64,000 bases of DNA, taken from Aerococcus sanguinicola (lineage in GTDB: Bacteria; Bacillota; Bacilli; Lactobacillales; Aerococcaceae). A program made the position numbers and the translations under genes. The stretch's first letter is position 1; the number at the start of each line of letters is the position of its first letter. The notes beneath the pieces are model-generated. The model did no database searches. It worked only from the letters and a program-made list of their open reading frames with translations, and was not told the origin of the DNA. This document shows positions 55,452 through 63,939 of this stretch, piece after piece. The stretch lies in NCBI RefSeq assembly GCF_001543145.1, contig NZ_CP014160.1, positions 1,488,001 to 1,552,000 of the forward strand, given 5' to 3'.

Positions 55452-55760
55452 TGAGCAGGAGTGAAGCGTTGAAGGTGATCGTTAGCCATGAAAAGTAAGC
55501 AATTTGAATTAGGGCTCGTAGACTTTAGTCGTACGAGCCCTTTGAAAATTGTTAGGTGAGAAGAAGGTAGCAACGCTGCTGACGCAGCCTTGAACTTCAT
55601 CTCTAAGTCGCTTCGCTCCAAGAGCTGAAGCTGCTCGAGCCGGTGCTATGCTTTAGCCGTTGGAGCTTTAGCGACTTACGGATAAAGTACAAGACGGCTT
55701 CAGCCGTGTTGATCATCTGAACATTTAACGATCAACTTCGGAAGCGTAACGGATGCTCAC
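55452..55760 (-). repeat. Long family B element in reverse orientation
   Basis: The left end TGAGCAGGAGTGAAGC and the right end GCGTAACGGATGCTCA are the usual family B termini reversed. Inside are CTCGAGCCGGTGC, TCCGTAAGTCGC in reverse, and several hairpins such as GGGCTCGTA/TACGAGCCC. At about 310 bp it is the longest uninterrupted copy. Confidence 0.75.
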
Positions 55761-55921
55761 AAATGCAATTTGTTTTAGAGAGTTTTATTTGAGGGACAGC
55801 TAGGATTTTTTCTGGATTAAAAGTCATATAATTTGCATTCGAGGGAAATAAAGGCTAATCTAAAGGTATAAGAGATACTTGTTATTTTTTAAATTGAATA
55901 TGAATAGGGGGGAGCCTTCCT

Positions 55922-56491
55922 ATGAACGGATTTGTTAAATTCATCCAAGTTCTAGGTGCTTTAATTGCAATCTTAGCCTTGCTTGCAGCTATTGCTGTGC
56001 TGTATCCGATTCCTTACTTGACGGAATTTGTTGCCTATTATGTCTTAGGCATTCCGGAAGTCAGCACCACGGTTGCTATTGTCTTGGCTATAGTAGCTGC
56101 AATTGCGCTCATCTTCCTGCTCTATGCTTGCTTTGCCACCTCGAAGAAGGCCTGGTTGCAAGTGGACACTGAGCATGGTGAGGTTAGGGTTGACCACACA
56201 GTAGCAGAAGCAGCTGCGACACATGCTGCGCGCTCAGTTGATGCGGTCAAGCACCCACAAGCTGAAGCTAAGATGGGCAATCATCCAGGGGACACCAAGC
56301 TGGAAGTTACCGTAGATGTTAGCCAAGACGCACCCGTTGCGACCATTGCTAAAGCTGTCCAAGAACAGGTGGAAGCAGCAGTTAGCCGTAAACTCGGTGG
56401 CAAGCCAGGGTCCGTCAATGTTAAAGTTAACCAAATTGATACCCGCGCGGCTCAAGCTCAAGCAGCTCAGAATGCACCACGCGTGAGATAG
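55922..56491 (+). CDS. amaP: Alkaline shock response membrane anchor protein AmaP
   Basis: The 189-residue protein has two hydrophobic helices in its first 75 residues (about 6-28 and 48-70) and a cytoplasmic Asp23-like C-terminal domain (KLEVTVDVSQDAPVATIAKAVQEQVEAAV, NVKVNQID). AmaP tethers Asp23 to the membrane in Staphylococcus. The layout amaP, DUF2273 gene, asp23 is the standard operon. GGGGGGAG lies before the ATG. The tail from about 175 is A/Q rich. Confidence 0.9.
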   Translation: MNGFVKFIQVLGALIAILALLAAIAVLYPIPYLTEFVAYYVLGIPEVSTTVAIVLAIVAAIALIFLLYACFATSKKAWLQVDTEHGEVRVDHTVAEAAATHAARSVDAVKHPQAEAKMGNHPGDTKLEVTVDVSQDAPVATIAKAVQEQVEAAVSRKLGGKPGSVNVKVNQIDTRAAQAQAAQNAPRVR

Positions 56492-56511
56492 TTAAAGGAG
56501 GAGGCCTTGCA

Positions 56512-56685
56512 ATGAAACAACCACCAGAGTCATGGTATGCCTATAGATGGCGTATTATCTGTACCGCTGCAGCTTTCTTATTTACTGTCATCAGTTTGGC
56601 AAGCAATATTGGGACCGCTATTTTGGTGGCCGTCCTTGCGGTAGCTGGTTTTTACGCTGGTAAATATTTTGACAAGAATTTATAA
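56512..56685 (+). CDS. DUF2273 small integral membrane protein
   Basis: A 57-residue ORF begins at ATG 56512 after AAAGGAGGAGG and encodes MKQPPESWYAYRWRI followed by two hydrophobic segments (about 13-30 and 34-50) ending KYFDKNL. DUF2273 proteins of this size sit between amaP and asp23 in many Bacilli. The function is unknown. The ribosome binding site is among the best in the region, supporting a real gene. Confidence 0.85.
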   Translation: MKQPPESWYAYRWRIICTAAAFLFTVISLASNIGTAILVAVLAVAGFYAGKYFDKNL

Positions 56686-56776
56686 AAATTCGAAGGCATA
56701 TTATTTGAAATAATTTGAGAAATCAGTATGATTAGAGTACAAGCAATTGTAATAAAATTTTTGGAGGATGATAATC

Positions 56777-57253
56777 ATGGCAGAACAAAAAGCTAATGAA
56801 CAAAACCAAGTACAACACGAAAATGAATTAACTTTCGCTGACAAAGTTCTCGAAAAAATCGCGAACTATTCAGTACAAGGCGTTGAAGGAATCCTTGAAT
56901 TACAAGGTGGCTTCACTTCTGGTATTAAAGGCTTCTTCTCAGGCTCTGGCGAAGACGAAACAAGAGGCGTTAGCGCTGAAGTAGGTAAAAAAGAAGTTGC
57001 TTTAGACTTAGAAGTTATTGCTGAATACGGCAAGGACATTCCTGCTGCTTTCGAATCAGCAATCAAGAAAATTACTGAAAATGTTGACAAGATGACTGGC
57101 TTAAAAGTTGTTGAAGTTAACATGAACGTTAACGACGTTGTAACTCGCGGTGAATGGGAACGTAAACAAAACGAAGACCAACGTAAAGCTGCTGAAGAAC
57201 GTCGTCGTGCACACGAAGACGGTGAATACTCAGACGGTTCACGCGTTCAATAA
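56777..57253 (+). CDS. asp23: Alkaline shock protein Asp23
   Basis: The 158-residue protein forms a membrane-associated layer through AmaP under envelope stress. Asp23 landmarks are IANYSVQGVEGILELQGG, VALDLEVIAEYGKDIPAAFESAIKKI and GLKVVEVNMNVNDVV. The C-terminus is rich in E, R and K. The ATG at 56777 follows GGAGG by ten bases; an ATG three codons upstream would sit too near it. A-, C- and T-ending optimal codons suggest high expression. It is last in the amaP operon. Confidence 0.92.
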   Translation: MAEQKANEQNQVQHENELTFADKVLEKIANYSVQGVEGILELQGGFTSGIKGFFSGSGEDETRGVSAEVGKKEVALDLEVIAEYGKDIPAAFESAIKKITENVDKMTGLKVVEVNMNVNDVVTRGEWERKQNEDQRKAAEERRRAHEDGEYSDGSRVQ

Positions 57254-57270
57254 TTCGTTAAACACCAGCA

Positions 57271-57300
57271 AAGCTTGGGCTCCTTGCCCAGGCTTTTTAT
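57271..57300 (+). terminator. Terminator of the amaP-asp23 operon
   Basis: AGCTTGGGC pairs with GCCCAGGCT (one G-T) around a short loop, then TTTTTATTTT. Confidence 0.85.
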
Positions 57301-57323
57301 TTTGATCTTTATAACGTTGTGCA

Positions 57324-57404
57324 GTGATCCTCCGTTTCGCTTTTGAATTTAATCGTTATAGAGTCATGGCTAACGATCAAATTCAAAGCTCCACTCCAGC
57401 TCAC
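57324..57404 (+). repeat. Minimal family B element
   Basis: Only the two ends remain: GTGATCCTCCGTTTCGC and TTTGAATTTAATCGTTA, then a 12-base link, then CTAACGATCAAATTCAAAG and CTCCAGCTCAC. The whole 80 bp folds into one hairpin. It is an internal-deletion derivative, as is typical of MITEs. Confidence 0.75.
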
Positions 57405-57589
57405 AAACGAACTGTTATAAAAATTATTGTTTAATTACTGGTGTTTAGTACCTTCTTAGCCGGAAGTTCAAGGAAAAAAGGAGGTAAGTTCAGGCAAGTA
57501 GAATCTTTGGCAAAGGATCTATCGGATTGAGCCCAGGTCCTTCACCTAGCGGCCGTCAACTTTGGGGCTTAGGAATGAATTTATTAAAT

Positions 57590-57830
57590 AGCTGTTTGAG
57601 TTTGCGCACAGAACAGCTGAATGCAAATGGCACGCTTGAGTTTGCGCTCAGAACTGTTGAATGCAAATGGCACTTTTGAGTTTGCGCTCGGAACAGCTGA
57701 ATGCAAATTGCACTCTTCAGTTTGTCCTCAGAACAGCTGAATGCAAATTCCAGCTTCCGACTTGCCCTCAAAGCTCCTGAATACAGATGGCGTCCTTCAG
57801 TTTGTCCTCAAAGCCTCCCAAGGCAAAAGG
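57590..57830. repeat. Family C tandem repeats
   Basis: Five units of about 45 bp follow GAGTTTGCGCTCAGAACAG and CTGAATGCAAATGGCAC, decaying to the right. There is no family A unit beside this array, unlike the other four. The block ends just before the thrS promoter. Confidence 0.75.
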
Positions 57831-57882
57831 CTAGCTGATAGATGCAGGGTGAGCTCCAGTCAGCTTTTTTGAAAAGCTTGAC

Positions 57883-57911
57883 TTGCTTTTTCATCTGAAT
57901 AGTGCTTTAAT
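57883..57911 (+). promoter_or_regulatory. Promoter of thrS
   Basis: TTGCTT at 57883-57888 and TTTAAT at 57906-57911 with 17 bases between. An overlapping TTGACT at 57878 would give a 22-base spacer. Transcription would enter the T-box leader. Confidence 0.45.
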
Positions 57912-57917
57912 AGGGTT

Positions 57918-58165
57918 AGACTAGTTAAGCGCCAGTGATGGAGACAAAGTTTTTGTTTGAATGCTAGAGACGGATTGTTTGGTGGAAGATCCGCAAACAG
58001 AGATGGCGACCACTCCGGAGGCTTTCAATGATTGAAGTTGAACGGTGAACCCCGATATCGGTCATGAACGAGTGCCTAAATAGGCAAAAATTGGGTGGAA
58101 CCACGTATTGATTAAGATCACGTCCCTAATTGAAGGAAACTTCAGTTAGGGCTTTTTTATTTTTT
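57918..58165 (+). promoter_or_regulatory. T-box riboswitch of thrS
   Basis: The leader contains the T-box core TTGGGTGGAACCACG at about 58092-58105, which pairs with the uncharged tRNA acceptor end. A terminator stem CCCTAATTGAAG/CTTCAGTTAGGG with TTTTTTATTTTTT lies at 58122-58165. A threonine ACC in the stem I region (GCGACCACTCC) is a plausible specifier codon, which fits the downstream gene. Uncharged tRNA-Thr would favour the antiterminator and turn on thrS. Confidence 0.85.
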
Positions 58166-58178
58166 AAGGAGGATAACC

Positions 58179-60116
58179 ATGCAAATTACATTCCCAGATG
58201 GTGCGGTGAAAGAATTCAACGCAGGCGTTACGGGCCGCGAAGTAGCCAAATCTATTTCCAACAGCTTGGCTAAACGCGTTTTGGCTTATAAATTAGATGG
58301 TCAGTTGAAGGGCCTAGATGATCCCATCGAAGAGGCTGGGGCGATTGAATTGATCGATCCTAAGTCCAATGAAGAGGAAGCCTTGGAAATCTTGCGCCAC
58401 TCCAGCGCCCACTTATTAGCCCAAGCCCTGCGCCGGATCTATCCAAACATCCACTTCGGTGTAGGTCCTGCTATTGAGAATGGTTTCTACTATGACACCG
58501 ACAATGGGGAAGGCCAACAAGTCAAGGAAGAAGACCTGCCAGCCATCCAAGCAGAAATGGAAAAGATTGTCCAAGAAGACTTCCCAATCGAAGGCCGCGA
58601 AGTGAGCCGGGAAGAAGCCAAGGAAATCTTCAAGGAAGACCCTTACAAGCTTGAATTAATCCACGACCTTCCTGAAGATGAGAAGATTACCATCTACAGC
58701 CAAGGGGAATTTACCGACCTCTGCCGCGGCGGCCACGTGCCATCAACCGGCTATATCAAGCACTTCCAATTGTTATCATTAGCCGGCGCTTACTGGCGCG
58801 GAGACTCTGACCGTCCAATGATGCAACGGGTTTATGGGACGGCCTACTTCAATGAAAAAGATCTGAAAGCTGACCTCAAACGTCGGGAAGAAGCCAAGGA
58901 ACGCGACCATCGGAAACTAGGTAAGGAATTAGACCTCTTCTTAGTCTCCCCTGAAGTGGGTCAAGGCCTACCTTTCTGGTTACCTGAAGGGGCAACTATC
59001 CGCCGTATTCTCGAACGCTACATTGTGGACAAGGAAGTGGCTCAAGGCTACGAACATGTTTATACGCCAATCATGGCCAATGTCGACCTCTACAAGAAGT
59101 CAGGTCACTGGGACCACTACCGTGATGACATGTTCCCACCAATGGATATGGGCGACGGCGAACAATTAGTGCTCCGCCCAATGAACTGCCCCCACCACAT
59201 GGAAGTTTACCAAAACCATATCCACTCCTACCGCGAACTCCCTATCCGGATCGCAGAACTTGGGATGATGCACCGCTATGAAAAATCCGGGTCTCTATCT
59301 GGGCTCCAACGTGTCCGTGAAATGACCTTGAACGACGCCCACATCTTTGTTCGTCCAGACCAAATCAAGGATGAATTCACCCGCGTCCTCAAGCTCATCC
59401 GTGAAGTTTACGAAGACTTCCACATCACCGACTACCGCTTCCGTCTGTCCTACCGCGACCCTAACGACACCGATAAATACTTCGATGACGATGAAATGTG
59501 GGAAAAGGCACAGACTATGTTGAAGGAAGCGATGGATGACTTAGGCTTAGACTACTTCGAAGCAGAAGGGGAAGCAGCCTTCTACGGGCCTAAACTAGAC
59601 GTTCAAACCAAGACCGCCCTAGGGACAGAAGAAACCCTGTCAACGGTTCAATTGGACTTCCTCTTACCTGAACGCTTCAACATCACTTATGTGGGTGAAG
59701 ACGGACAAAATACCCACCGTCCCGTTGTTATCCACCGGGGTGTCATCTCAACCATGGAACGCTTCGTTGCCTACCTGATCGAAGAATACAAGGGGGCCTT
59801 CCCAACTTGGTTAGCGCCAACCCAAGCTGTTCTGATCCCAGTTAACGAAGATGCCCACGCTGACTATGTCTACAAGATTGCTGACCAAATGAAGGCAAAA
59901 GGCTTCCGCGTGAAGGTTGATGACCGCAATGAAAAAATGGGCTACAAGATCCGTGAAGCCCAAACCCATAAGATTCCATTCCAACTTGTCTTTGGGGACA
60001 AGGAAATTGAAGAAGGTTCGGTAACGGTCCGCCGCTACGGCTCGAAGAAGACTGAAAGCCAAGACTTCCAAGAATTCTTCGCCAGCTTGCAAGAAGCTGT
60101 TGAAAACCACGAATAA
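58179..60116 (+). CDS. thrS: Threonyl-tRNA synthetase
   Basis: The 645-residue class II synthetase has an N-terminal TGS domain ([16 protein letters not shown]), an editing domain with [13 protein letters not shown] and the zinc-ligand region [10 protein letters not shown], and a catalytic core with [10 protein letters not shown], the motif 2 region [18 protein letters not shown] and motif 3 [17 protein letters not shown]. The C-terminal anticodon-binding domain ends in EAVENHE. AAGGAGG precedes the ATG. It is a single gene controlled by a T-box and closed by a terminator. Confidence 0.97.
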   Translation: MQITFPDGAVKEFNAGVTGREVAKSISNSLAKRVLAYKLDGQLKGLDDPIEEAGAIELIDPKSNEEEALEILRHSSAHLLAQALRRIYPNIHFGVGPAIENGFYYDTDNGEGQQVKEEDLPAIQAEMEKIVQEDFPIEGREVSREEAKEIFKEDPYKLELIHDLPEDEKITIYSQGEFTDLCRGGHVPSTGYIKHFQLLSLAGAYWRGDSDRPMMQRVYGTAYFNEKDLKADLKRREEAKERDHRKLGKELDLFLVSPEVGQGLPFWLPEGATIRRILERYIVDKEVAQGYEHVYTPIMANVDLYKKSGHWDHYRDDMFPPMDMGDGEQLVLRPMNCPHHMEVYQNHIHSYRELPIRIAELGMMHRYEKSGSLSGLQRVREMTLNDAHIFVRPDQIKDEFTRVLKLIREVYEDFHITDYRFRLSYRDPNDTDKYFDDDEMWEKAQTMLKEAMDDLGLDYFEAEGEAAFYGPKLDVQTKTALGTEETLSTVQLDFLLPERFNITYVGEDGQNTHRPVVIHRGVISTMERFVAYLIEEYKGAFPTWLAPTQAVLIPVNEDAHADYVYKIADQMKAKGFRVKVDDRNEKMGYKIREAQTHKIPFQLVFGDKEIEEGSVTVRRYGSKKTESQDFQEFFASLQEAVENHE

Positions 60117-60128
60117 TTGAATCACTTT

Positions 60129-60158
60129 AAGCCCAGCTGTTTTTGGCTGGGCTTTTTT
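60129..60158 (+). terminator. Terminator of thrS
   Basis: AGCCCAGC pairs perfectly with GCTGGGCT around TGTTTTTG, then TTTTTCTG. Confidence 0.88.
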
Positions 60159-60184
60159 CTGAAATTCTTTAATAAATCGCGCTG

Positions 60185-60361
60185 GTGAGCATGCGTTGCG
60201 CTGTTGAATTTGGTCCTTGAAGAGCCATGGCACCGGCTCGAGCCTCGGTCTCTCGCCTAGCAAGAGTCAAACGGATCGTACGGCTTACACCTACGATCCG
60301 TAATTCCCTTTGATTGCTTTTCATGGCTAAGGACCAACTTCAACGCTCCACTCCTGCTCAC
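60185..60361 (+). repeat. Family B fold-back element
   Basis: It starts GTGAGCATGCGTTGCGC and ends CACTCCTGCTCA, with TTGAATTTGGTCCTTGA and AAGGACCAACTTCAA as diverged inner inverted repeats that keep partial complementarity. CACCGGCTCGAGCC lies inside. Confidence 0.75.
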
Positions 60362-60423
60362 GATTGAATTGCTGCCAAATCAAAAAAATGGGTATTTAAT
60401 AAGTATTGAATAAAAAGATGGTG

Positions 60424-60590
60424 CTAATAAGCATGCGTTCCGTCTTGAGTTTGATCGTTAAATATTCAGGGGATCAACACGGTTGAAGCCGTCTTGTACT
60501 TTATCCGTAAGTCGCTAGCGCTCCAACGGCTAAAGCATAGCACCGTCTCGAGCAGCTTCAGCTCTTGGAGCGAAGCGACTTAGATTAAGC
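60424..60590 (+). repeat. Truncated family B element
   Basis: The left end is AAGCATGCGTTCCGTC and the interior ACTTTATCCGTAAGTCGC...GGAGCGAAGCGACTTAG matches the long copy at 55452. The right terminus is missing. It stops about 30 bp before the SirTM promoter region. Confidence 0.65.
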
Positions 60591-60660
60591 AGAAATTCAT
60601 GAAGAAAGCGCTCATATGCGTTATAATAGACGGTGTATGATAGAGAAGGAGGCGGCGAAT

Positions 60661-61554
60661 TTGACGAGTAATTGGCAGGTTTTAGAATCACAAGGACAGC
60701 TGTCCCAGGCTGAGCTTTTAGAGGCGGCTTTGGATGAGGCTGATGCGATCTTAGTGGGAGTAGGTGCTGGCATGGGGGCCGCGGATGGCTTCGCTTATGT
60801 GGGGCCGCGCTTCCAGGATGCCTTTCCGGATTTTATTGCCAAGTACGGTTGGCTGGATATGTTCCAGGCTTCGGTCTTTCCCTTTGCCAACGAGGCGGAG
60901 TCCTGGGCCTTCTTCAGCCGTTTTGTCAAGCTGAATTATTTGGACCAGGGGCTAGGGGCATCTTATGTCCGTCTGCGTCAGGCCTTGGAGGGGCGCAATT
61001 ACCACATCATTACTTCCAACGCGGATAATGCTTTCGAGAAGGCGGACTATGACCCGGACAAGGTCTTCGACGTCCAGGGCAAGTATATCCTCATGCAGTG
61101 CATGTATGGTTGCCATCCCAAGCGCTACCGGATCGATGATTTGGTAGTGGAAATGGTGGATCGTCAAGAAAACATGAGGGTGCCAGCTGACCTGATTCCC
61201 CGGTGCCCAGAATGCGGCCAGCGGATGGAATTAAACCGGCGCAACCACTGGGATTGGATGGTGGAAGACCAGGCCTTCAAGGAAGAAAAAGCCCGCTATG
61301 ACAGCTTCCTAGCCCGCAATCAGGATAAAAAGATCCTGCTCCTCGAGATGGGTTGCGGCTATATGGCGCCCCAGGTCATTAAACATCCCTTCCAAGCCAT
61401 GACTGAGGCCTTCCCCCAGGCCCTTTATCTAACGGTCAACCTAAAGGACTATCGGATTCCGCCAGCTATCCGGCCTCAAACGATTTGGCTGGAAGCGGAT
61501 ATCCGCCAACTTTTGGAAGACCTTGAGAATTTAGACGAAAGAAGTGATCGATAA
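60661..61554 (+). CDS. SirTM-type (class M) sirtuin ADP-ribosyltransferase
   Basis: The 297-residue SIR2-fold protein has the NAD-binding loop LVGVGAGMGAADG near residue 33 and ITSNADNAFEKADY where deacetylases have the QNID/H box, the pattern of class M sirtuins that ADP-ribosylate rather than deacetylate. Zinc ligands are in MQCMYGCHPKRY and RCPECGQRM. In staphylococci and streptococci SirTM modifies a lipoylated GcvH-like carrier encoded with a macrodomain protein and LplA2. Here only a lipoate ligase follows. Start is TTG after AAGGAGG. Confidence 0.85.
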   Translation: MTSNWQVLESQGQLSQAELLEAALDEADAILVGVGAGMGAADGFAYVGPRFQDAFPDFIAKYGWLDMFQASVFPFANEAESWAFFSRFVKLNYLDQGLGASYVRLRQALEGRNYHIITSNADNAFEKADYDPDKVFDVQGKYILMQCMYGCHPKRYRIDDLVVEMVDRQENMRVPADLIPRCPECGQRMELNRRNHWDWMVEDQAFKEEKARYDSFLARNQDKKILLLEMGCGYMAPQVIKHPFQAMTEAFPQALYLTVNLKDYRIPPAIRPQTIWLEADIRQLLEDLENLDERSDR

Positions 61555-61555
61555 G

Positions 61556-62584
61556 ATGTATATTATTGAAATGAAACGCGACGGCGAGTGGATCTATAAT
61601 GGTGCGGTAGCCATGGCCATGCAGGTCTACGCCCAGAACCACATTTTCTTGGACGAACCCATTCTTTTTCCATATATGACCGATCCTTTTGTTCAGATTG
61701 GTCGCTACCAGAACGCCATGGAAGAAGTGAATATGGACTATGTGGAGGCGAATGATATTCAGATGGTTCGCCGGGATACGGGCGGCGGCACGGTTTACCT
61801 GGACCGGGGTGAGATTAATATCTGCTTTTTGATGGACAGCCAGGACACCAATGCCTTCTCCAATTTCGATAAGATGTACCAGCCCGTGATGCAGATCCTT
61901 CGTGAGATCGGGGTTGACCAGGTCGAGAAGAGTGGGCGTAACGACTTGATGGTGGACGGCAAGAAGGTTTCCGGGGCCGCTATGACCATGAAGAATGGCC
62001 GGGTCTACGGGGGCTATTCCTTGCTCTTCGACGTGGATATGGACAACATGGTCAATGCCCTCCGTCCTAACCAGAAAAAAATCGAGTCGAAAGGGATCAA
62101 GTCTGTGCGCAGCCGGGTCGGGAACTTGCGCGACTATGTGGACCCTGAATACAAGGACCTGACTAGTGAAGAATTCCTAGAACTCATCCTAGTGAAGACA
62201 GCGGGCGTCGAATCCTATGACCAGATCAAAAAATACCAACTAACCGATGAAGACTGGGCAGCCATCGACCAAATGATGGAAGAAAAATATGCCAACTGGG
62301 ATTGGATCTTTGGTGCCTCTCCACGCTTCGAATACAACCGCAATGAACACTTCAAGGGGGGTACCTTCGACATTAGCCTGGCCATCGAACAAGGCCGGAT
62401 CAAGGACTGCAAGATCTACGGCGACTTCTTCGGCAGCCAACCCATCTCGGATATTGAATCGGCCCTGGTTGGCACCCCACTCCGCCGCCAAGACCTCCTC
62501 GACCAGCTCAAGCAATTTGACCTCAGCCAATACTTCGGAACCATCACAGCAGATGAGATTGTGGGCTTGATTTTGGAGCAGTAA
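61556..62584 (+). CDS. lplA: Lipoate--protein ligase
   Basis: The 342-residue enzyme attaches lipoate to carrier proteins. Landmarks are VRRDTGGGTVYLDRGEINI near residue 73 and RNDLMVDGKKVSGAAM with lysine for lipoyl-AMP binding, plus a C-terminal accessory domain. Translation starts at ATG one base after the sirtuin stop codon, with only a weak site, so coupling is likely. Codons in the region 62200-62550 are A/C-skewed. Pairing with SirTM suggests it may serve the ADP-ribosylation pathway rather than general lipoylation. Confidence 0.9.
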   Translation: MYIIEMKRDGEWIYNGAVAMAMQVYAQNHIFLDEPILFPYMTDPFVQIGRYQNAMEEVNMDYVEANDIQMVRRDTGGGTVYLDRGEINICFLMDSQDTNAFSNFDKMYQPVMQILREIGVDQVEKSGRNDLMVDGKKVSGAAMTMKNGRVYGGYSLLFDVDMDNMVNALRPNQKKIESKGIKSVRSRVGNLRDYVDPEYKDLTSEEFLELILVKTAGVESYDQIKKYQLTDEDWAAIDQMMEEKYANWDWIFGASPRFEYNRNEHFKGGTFDISLAIEQGRIKDCKIYGDFFGSQPISDIESALVGTPLRRQDLLDQLKQFDLSQYFGTITADEIVGLILEQ

Positions 62585-62758
62585 GAGAAGTTAAATCGCG
62601 GAGGTGAGCATCCGTTCCGCTTTGAAATTGATCATTAAATTTCAGAGGGTCAAGAACGGCTTTCGCCGTTTTGTACTTTATCCGTAAGTCGCTAGCGCTC
62701 CAACGGCTAAAGCAGCACCGGGGCGAGCCAAGGTCTCTCGCCTAGCGAGATTCAAAAT

Positions 62759-62872
62759 TAGAGTGCGACAAAAGTCGTTAAGCTCTGAACCACTGGAATA
62801 AAGGATGGAAGAGCCTTGAAGAGGCTCGGCCAACCTTTGTGAAGTGGAGTCAGAGCTGACTTTTGGAGCAGG
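62759..62872 (+). repeat. Family A variant unit (A3 type) inside family B
   Basis: GAGTGCGACAAAAGTCG starts and GACTTTTGGAGCAGG ends the unit. AGCTCTGA pairs with TCAGAGCT, CACTGGA faces TGTGAAGTGG, and the apex is AGAGCCT/AGGCTC. It is the second copy with these alternative feet (see 33280). Confidence 0.75.
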
Positions 62873-62915
62873 TTTTGGCTTGTACGGCTTACGCCGACTA
62901 GCCGTAATTCACATC

Positions 62916-63032
62916 TAGTCGGGTTCGGTCTGGCAGCTTTCGTGTCACTTCACAAGTCTCCGCCGCAGTCTTGCAGACTACTCTGGCGACTTGCTCCAGT
63001 GAACGAAAGCTAACCGCCAGCCCTCTCACCCT
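62916..63032 (-). repeat. Family A structured repeat (single reverse unit) inside family B
   Basis: In its own orientation the unit reads AGGGTGAGAGGGCTGGCGG, TTAGCTTTCG, CACTGGAGCAAG, apex GTCT/AGAC, CTTGTGAAGTG, CGAAAGCT, then GACCGAACCCGACTA. TTAGCTTTCG pairs with CGAAAGCT and CACT with AGTG. Confidence 0.85.
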
Positions 63033-63149
63033 GAAACTTGCTTGGTCACGGCTAAGGGCCAACTTCAACGCTTCACTCCTGCTCACAATTAATCTGCTTA
63101 GCTGCTCTTATGGAAGTGTTGATAGCTGTTGATATAAATAACTGCAAAT

Positions 63150-63192
63150 TAAAAAGCACGATGCCTTGTTTTGGCAGCCGTGCTTTTAAAAA
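63150..63192 (-). terminator. Terminator of tag
   Basis: AAAAAGCACG-AT-GCC pairs with GGC-AG-CCGTGCTTTT. The A-run on the left makes it a minus-strand terminator for tag; TTTTAAAA on the right may serve the plus strand. Confidence 0.75.
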
Positions 63193-63246
63193 TGCTTGTA
63201 TGAAACGGATGCTCAATCATACGATTGAAGAAATAATTTTATAAAT

Positions 63247-63771
63247 TTACGCCCAATCACAGGCCGCTTGGTGGGGGTTGAAGGCGCCGATGGCTTCGAG
63301 GAAGGCGGTCATGGTGGCGGGGCCGATGTAGGTGAAGCCGTCCTTCTTCATCGCCTTGAGGATTTTTTGGCTCATTGCGTCATTGGAGTCGCTTTGCTTC
63401 TTGGTGTCATCGATCAGGTCCCAGAGATAATCAGCGAAAGTTTCCCCCTCCGCCAAACGGTCAACCAAGACTTGGGCATTGTGGATAATGGCCTGGATCT
63501 TGCGCCGGTTGCGGATAAGTCGGCTGTCTTGGAGGAGCCCTTGGTACTTGTAGCGGTCATAGCGGGCGATCTTTCGGTAGTCGAACTGGTCGTAGGCTGA
63601 ATCGAAGTCCTCAGCTTTCTTAAGGACGGTTTCCCAGGACAGGCCACCTTGCATGATTTCCAGGCTTAGGGCTTTGAAGAGGGCCTGGTCATCAGTGGTC
63701 GGTCTGCCCCAAATCTGGTCGTGGTAGGCAATAAGTTCGGGCGTCGTGGCCCAGCTGCAACGTGCTGTCAT
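63247..63771 (-). CDS. tag: DNA-3-methyladenine glycosylase I
   Basis: The 174-residue repair enzyme excises 3-methyladenine. Tag hallmarks are CSWATTPELIAYHDQIWGRP, LEIMQGGLSWETVLKK and RLIRNRRKIQAIIHNAQ. The family's C-terminus usually reads about ten residues further; here it ends FNPHQAACDWA, slightly short. An AAAGGATG lies 13 bases before the ATG. Its 3' codons up to the last six are A/C-skewed. It is convergent with the lplA region and separated from it by nested repeats. Confidence 0.9.
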   Translation of the reverse strand: MTARCSWATTPELIAYHDQIWGRPTTDDQALFKALSLEIMQGGLSWETVLKKAEDFDSAYDQFDYRKIARYDRYKYQGLLQDSRLIRNRRKIQAIIHNAQVLVDRLAEGETFADYLWDLIDDTKKQSDSNDAMSQKILKAMKKDGFTYIGPATMTAFLEAIGAFNPHQAACDWA

Positions 63772-63939
63772 CTGTTTGCGTCATCCTTTCCATTTGCTTT
63801 ACTACCATTATAGCATGCTTGTTCAGGAATGATGGGGAAGAACTATCAGTCGGGAGAGGCTTTCATTTCTCAAAGGACAAGGAATGTGTTAGACTAAGAC
63901 CATAAAACTTATAAAAAGTAAGCAGATAGGAGTGTTCGT

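Larger units (their letters stand above)
62603..63085 (+). repeat. Family B element carrying two nested family A units
   Basis: Left end GGTGAGCATCCGTTCCGC and right end CACTCCTGCTCAC define one family B element expanded to about 480 bp. Its interior matches uninterrupted copies except where an A3-type unit (62759-62872) and a reverse family A unit (62916-63032) lie inside. The second sits after CCGTAATTCACAT, the point where uninterrupted copies continue CGCTTGCTTG. Confidence 0.75.
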
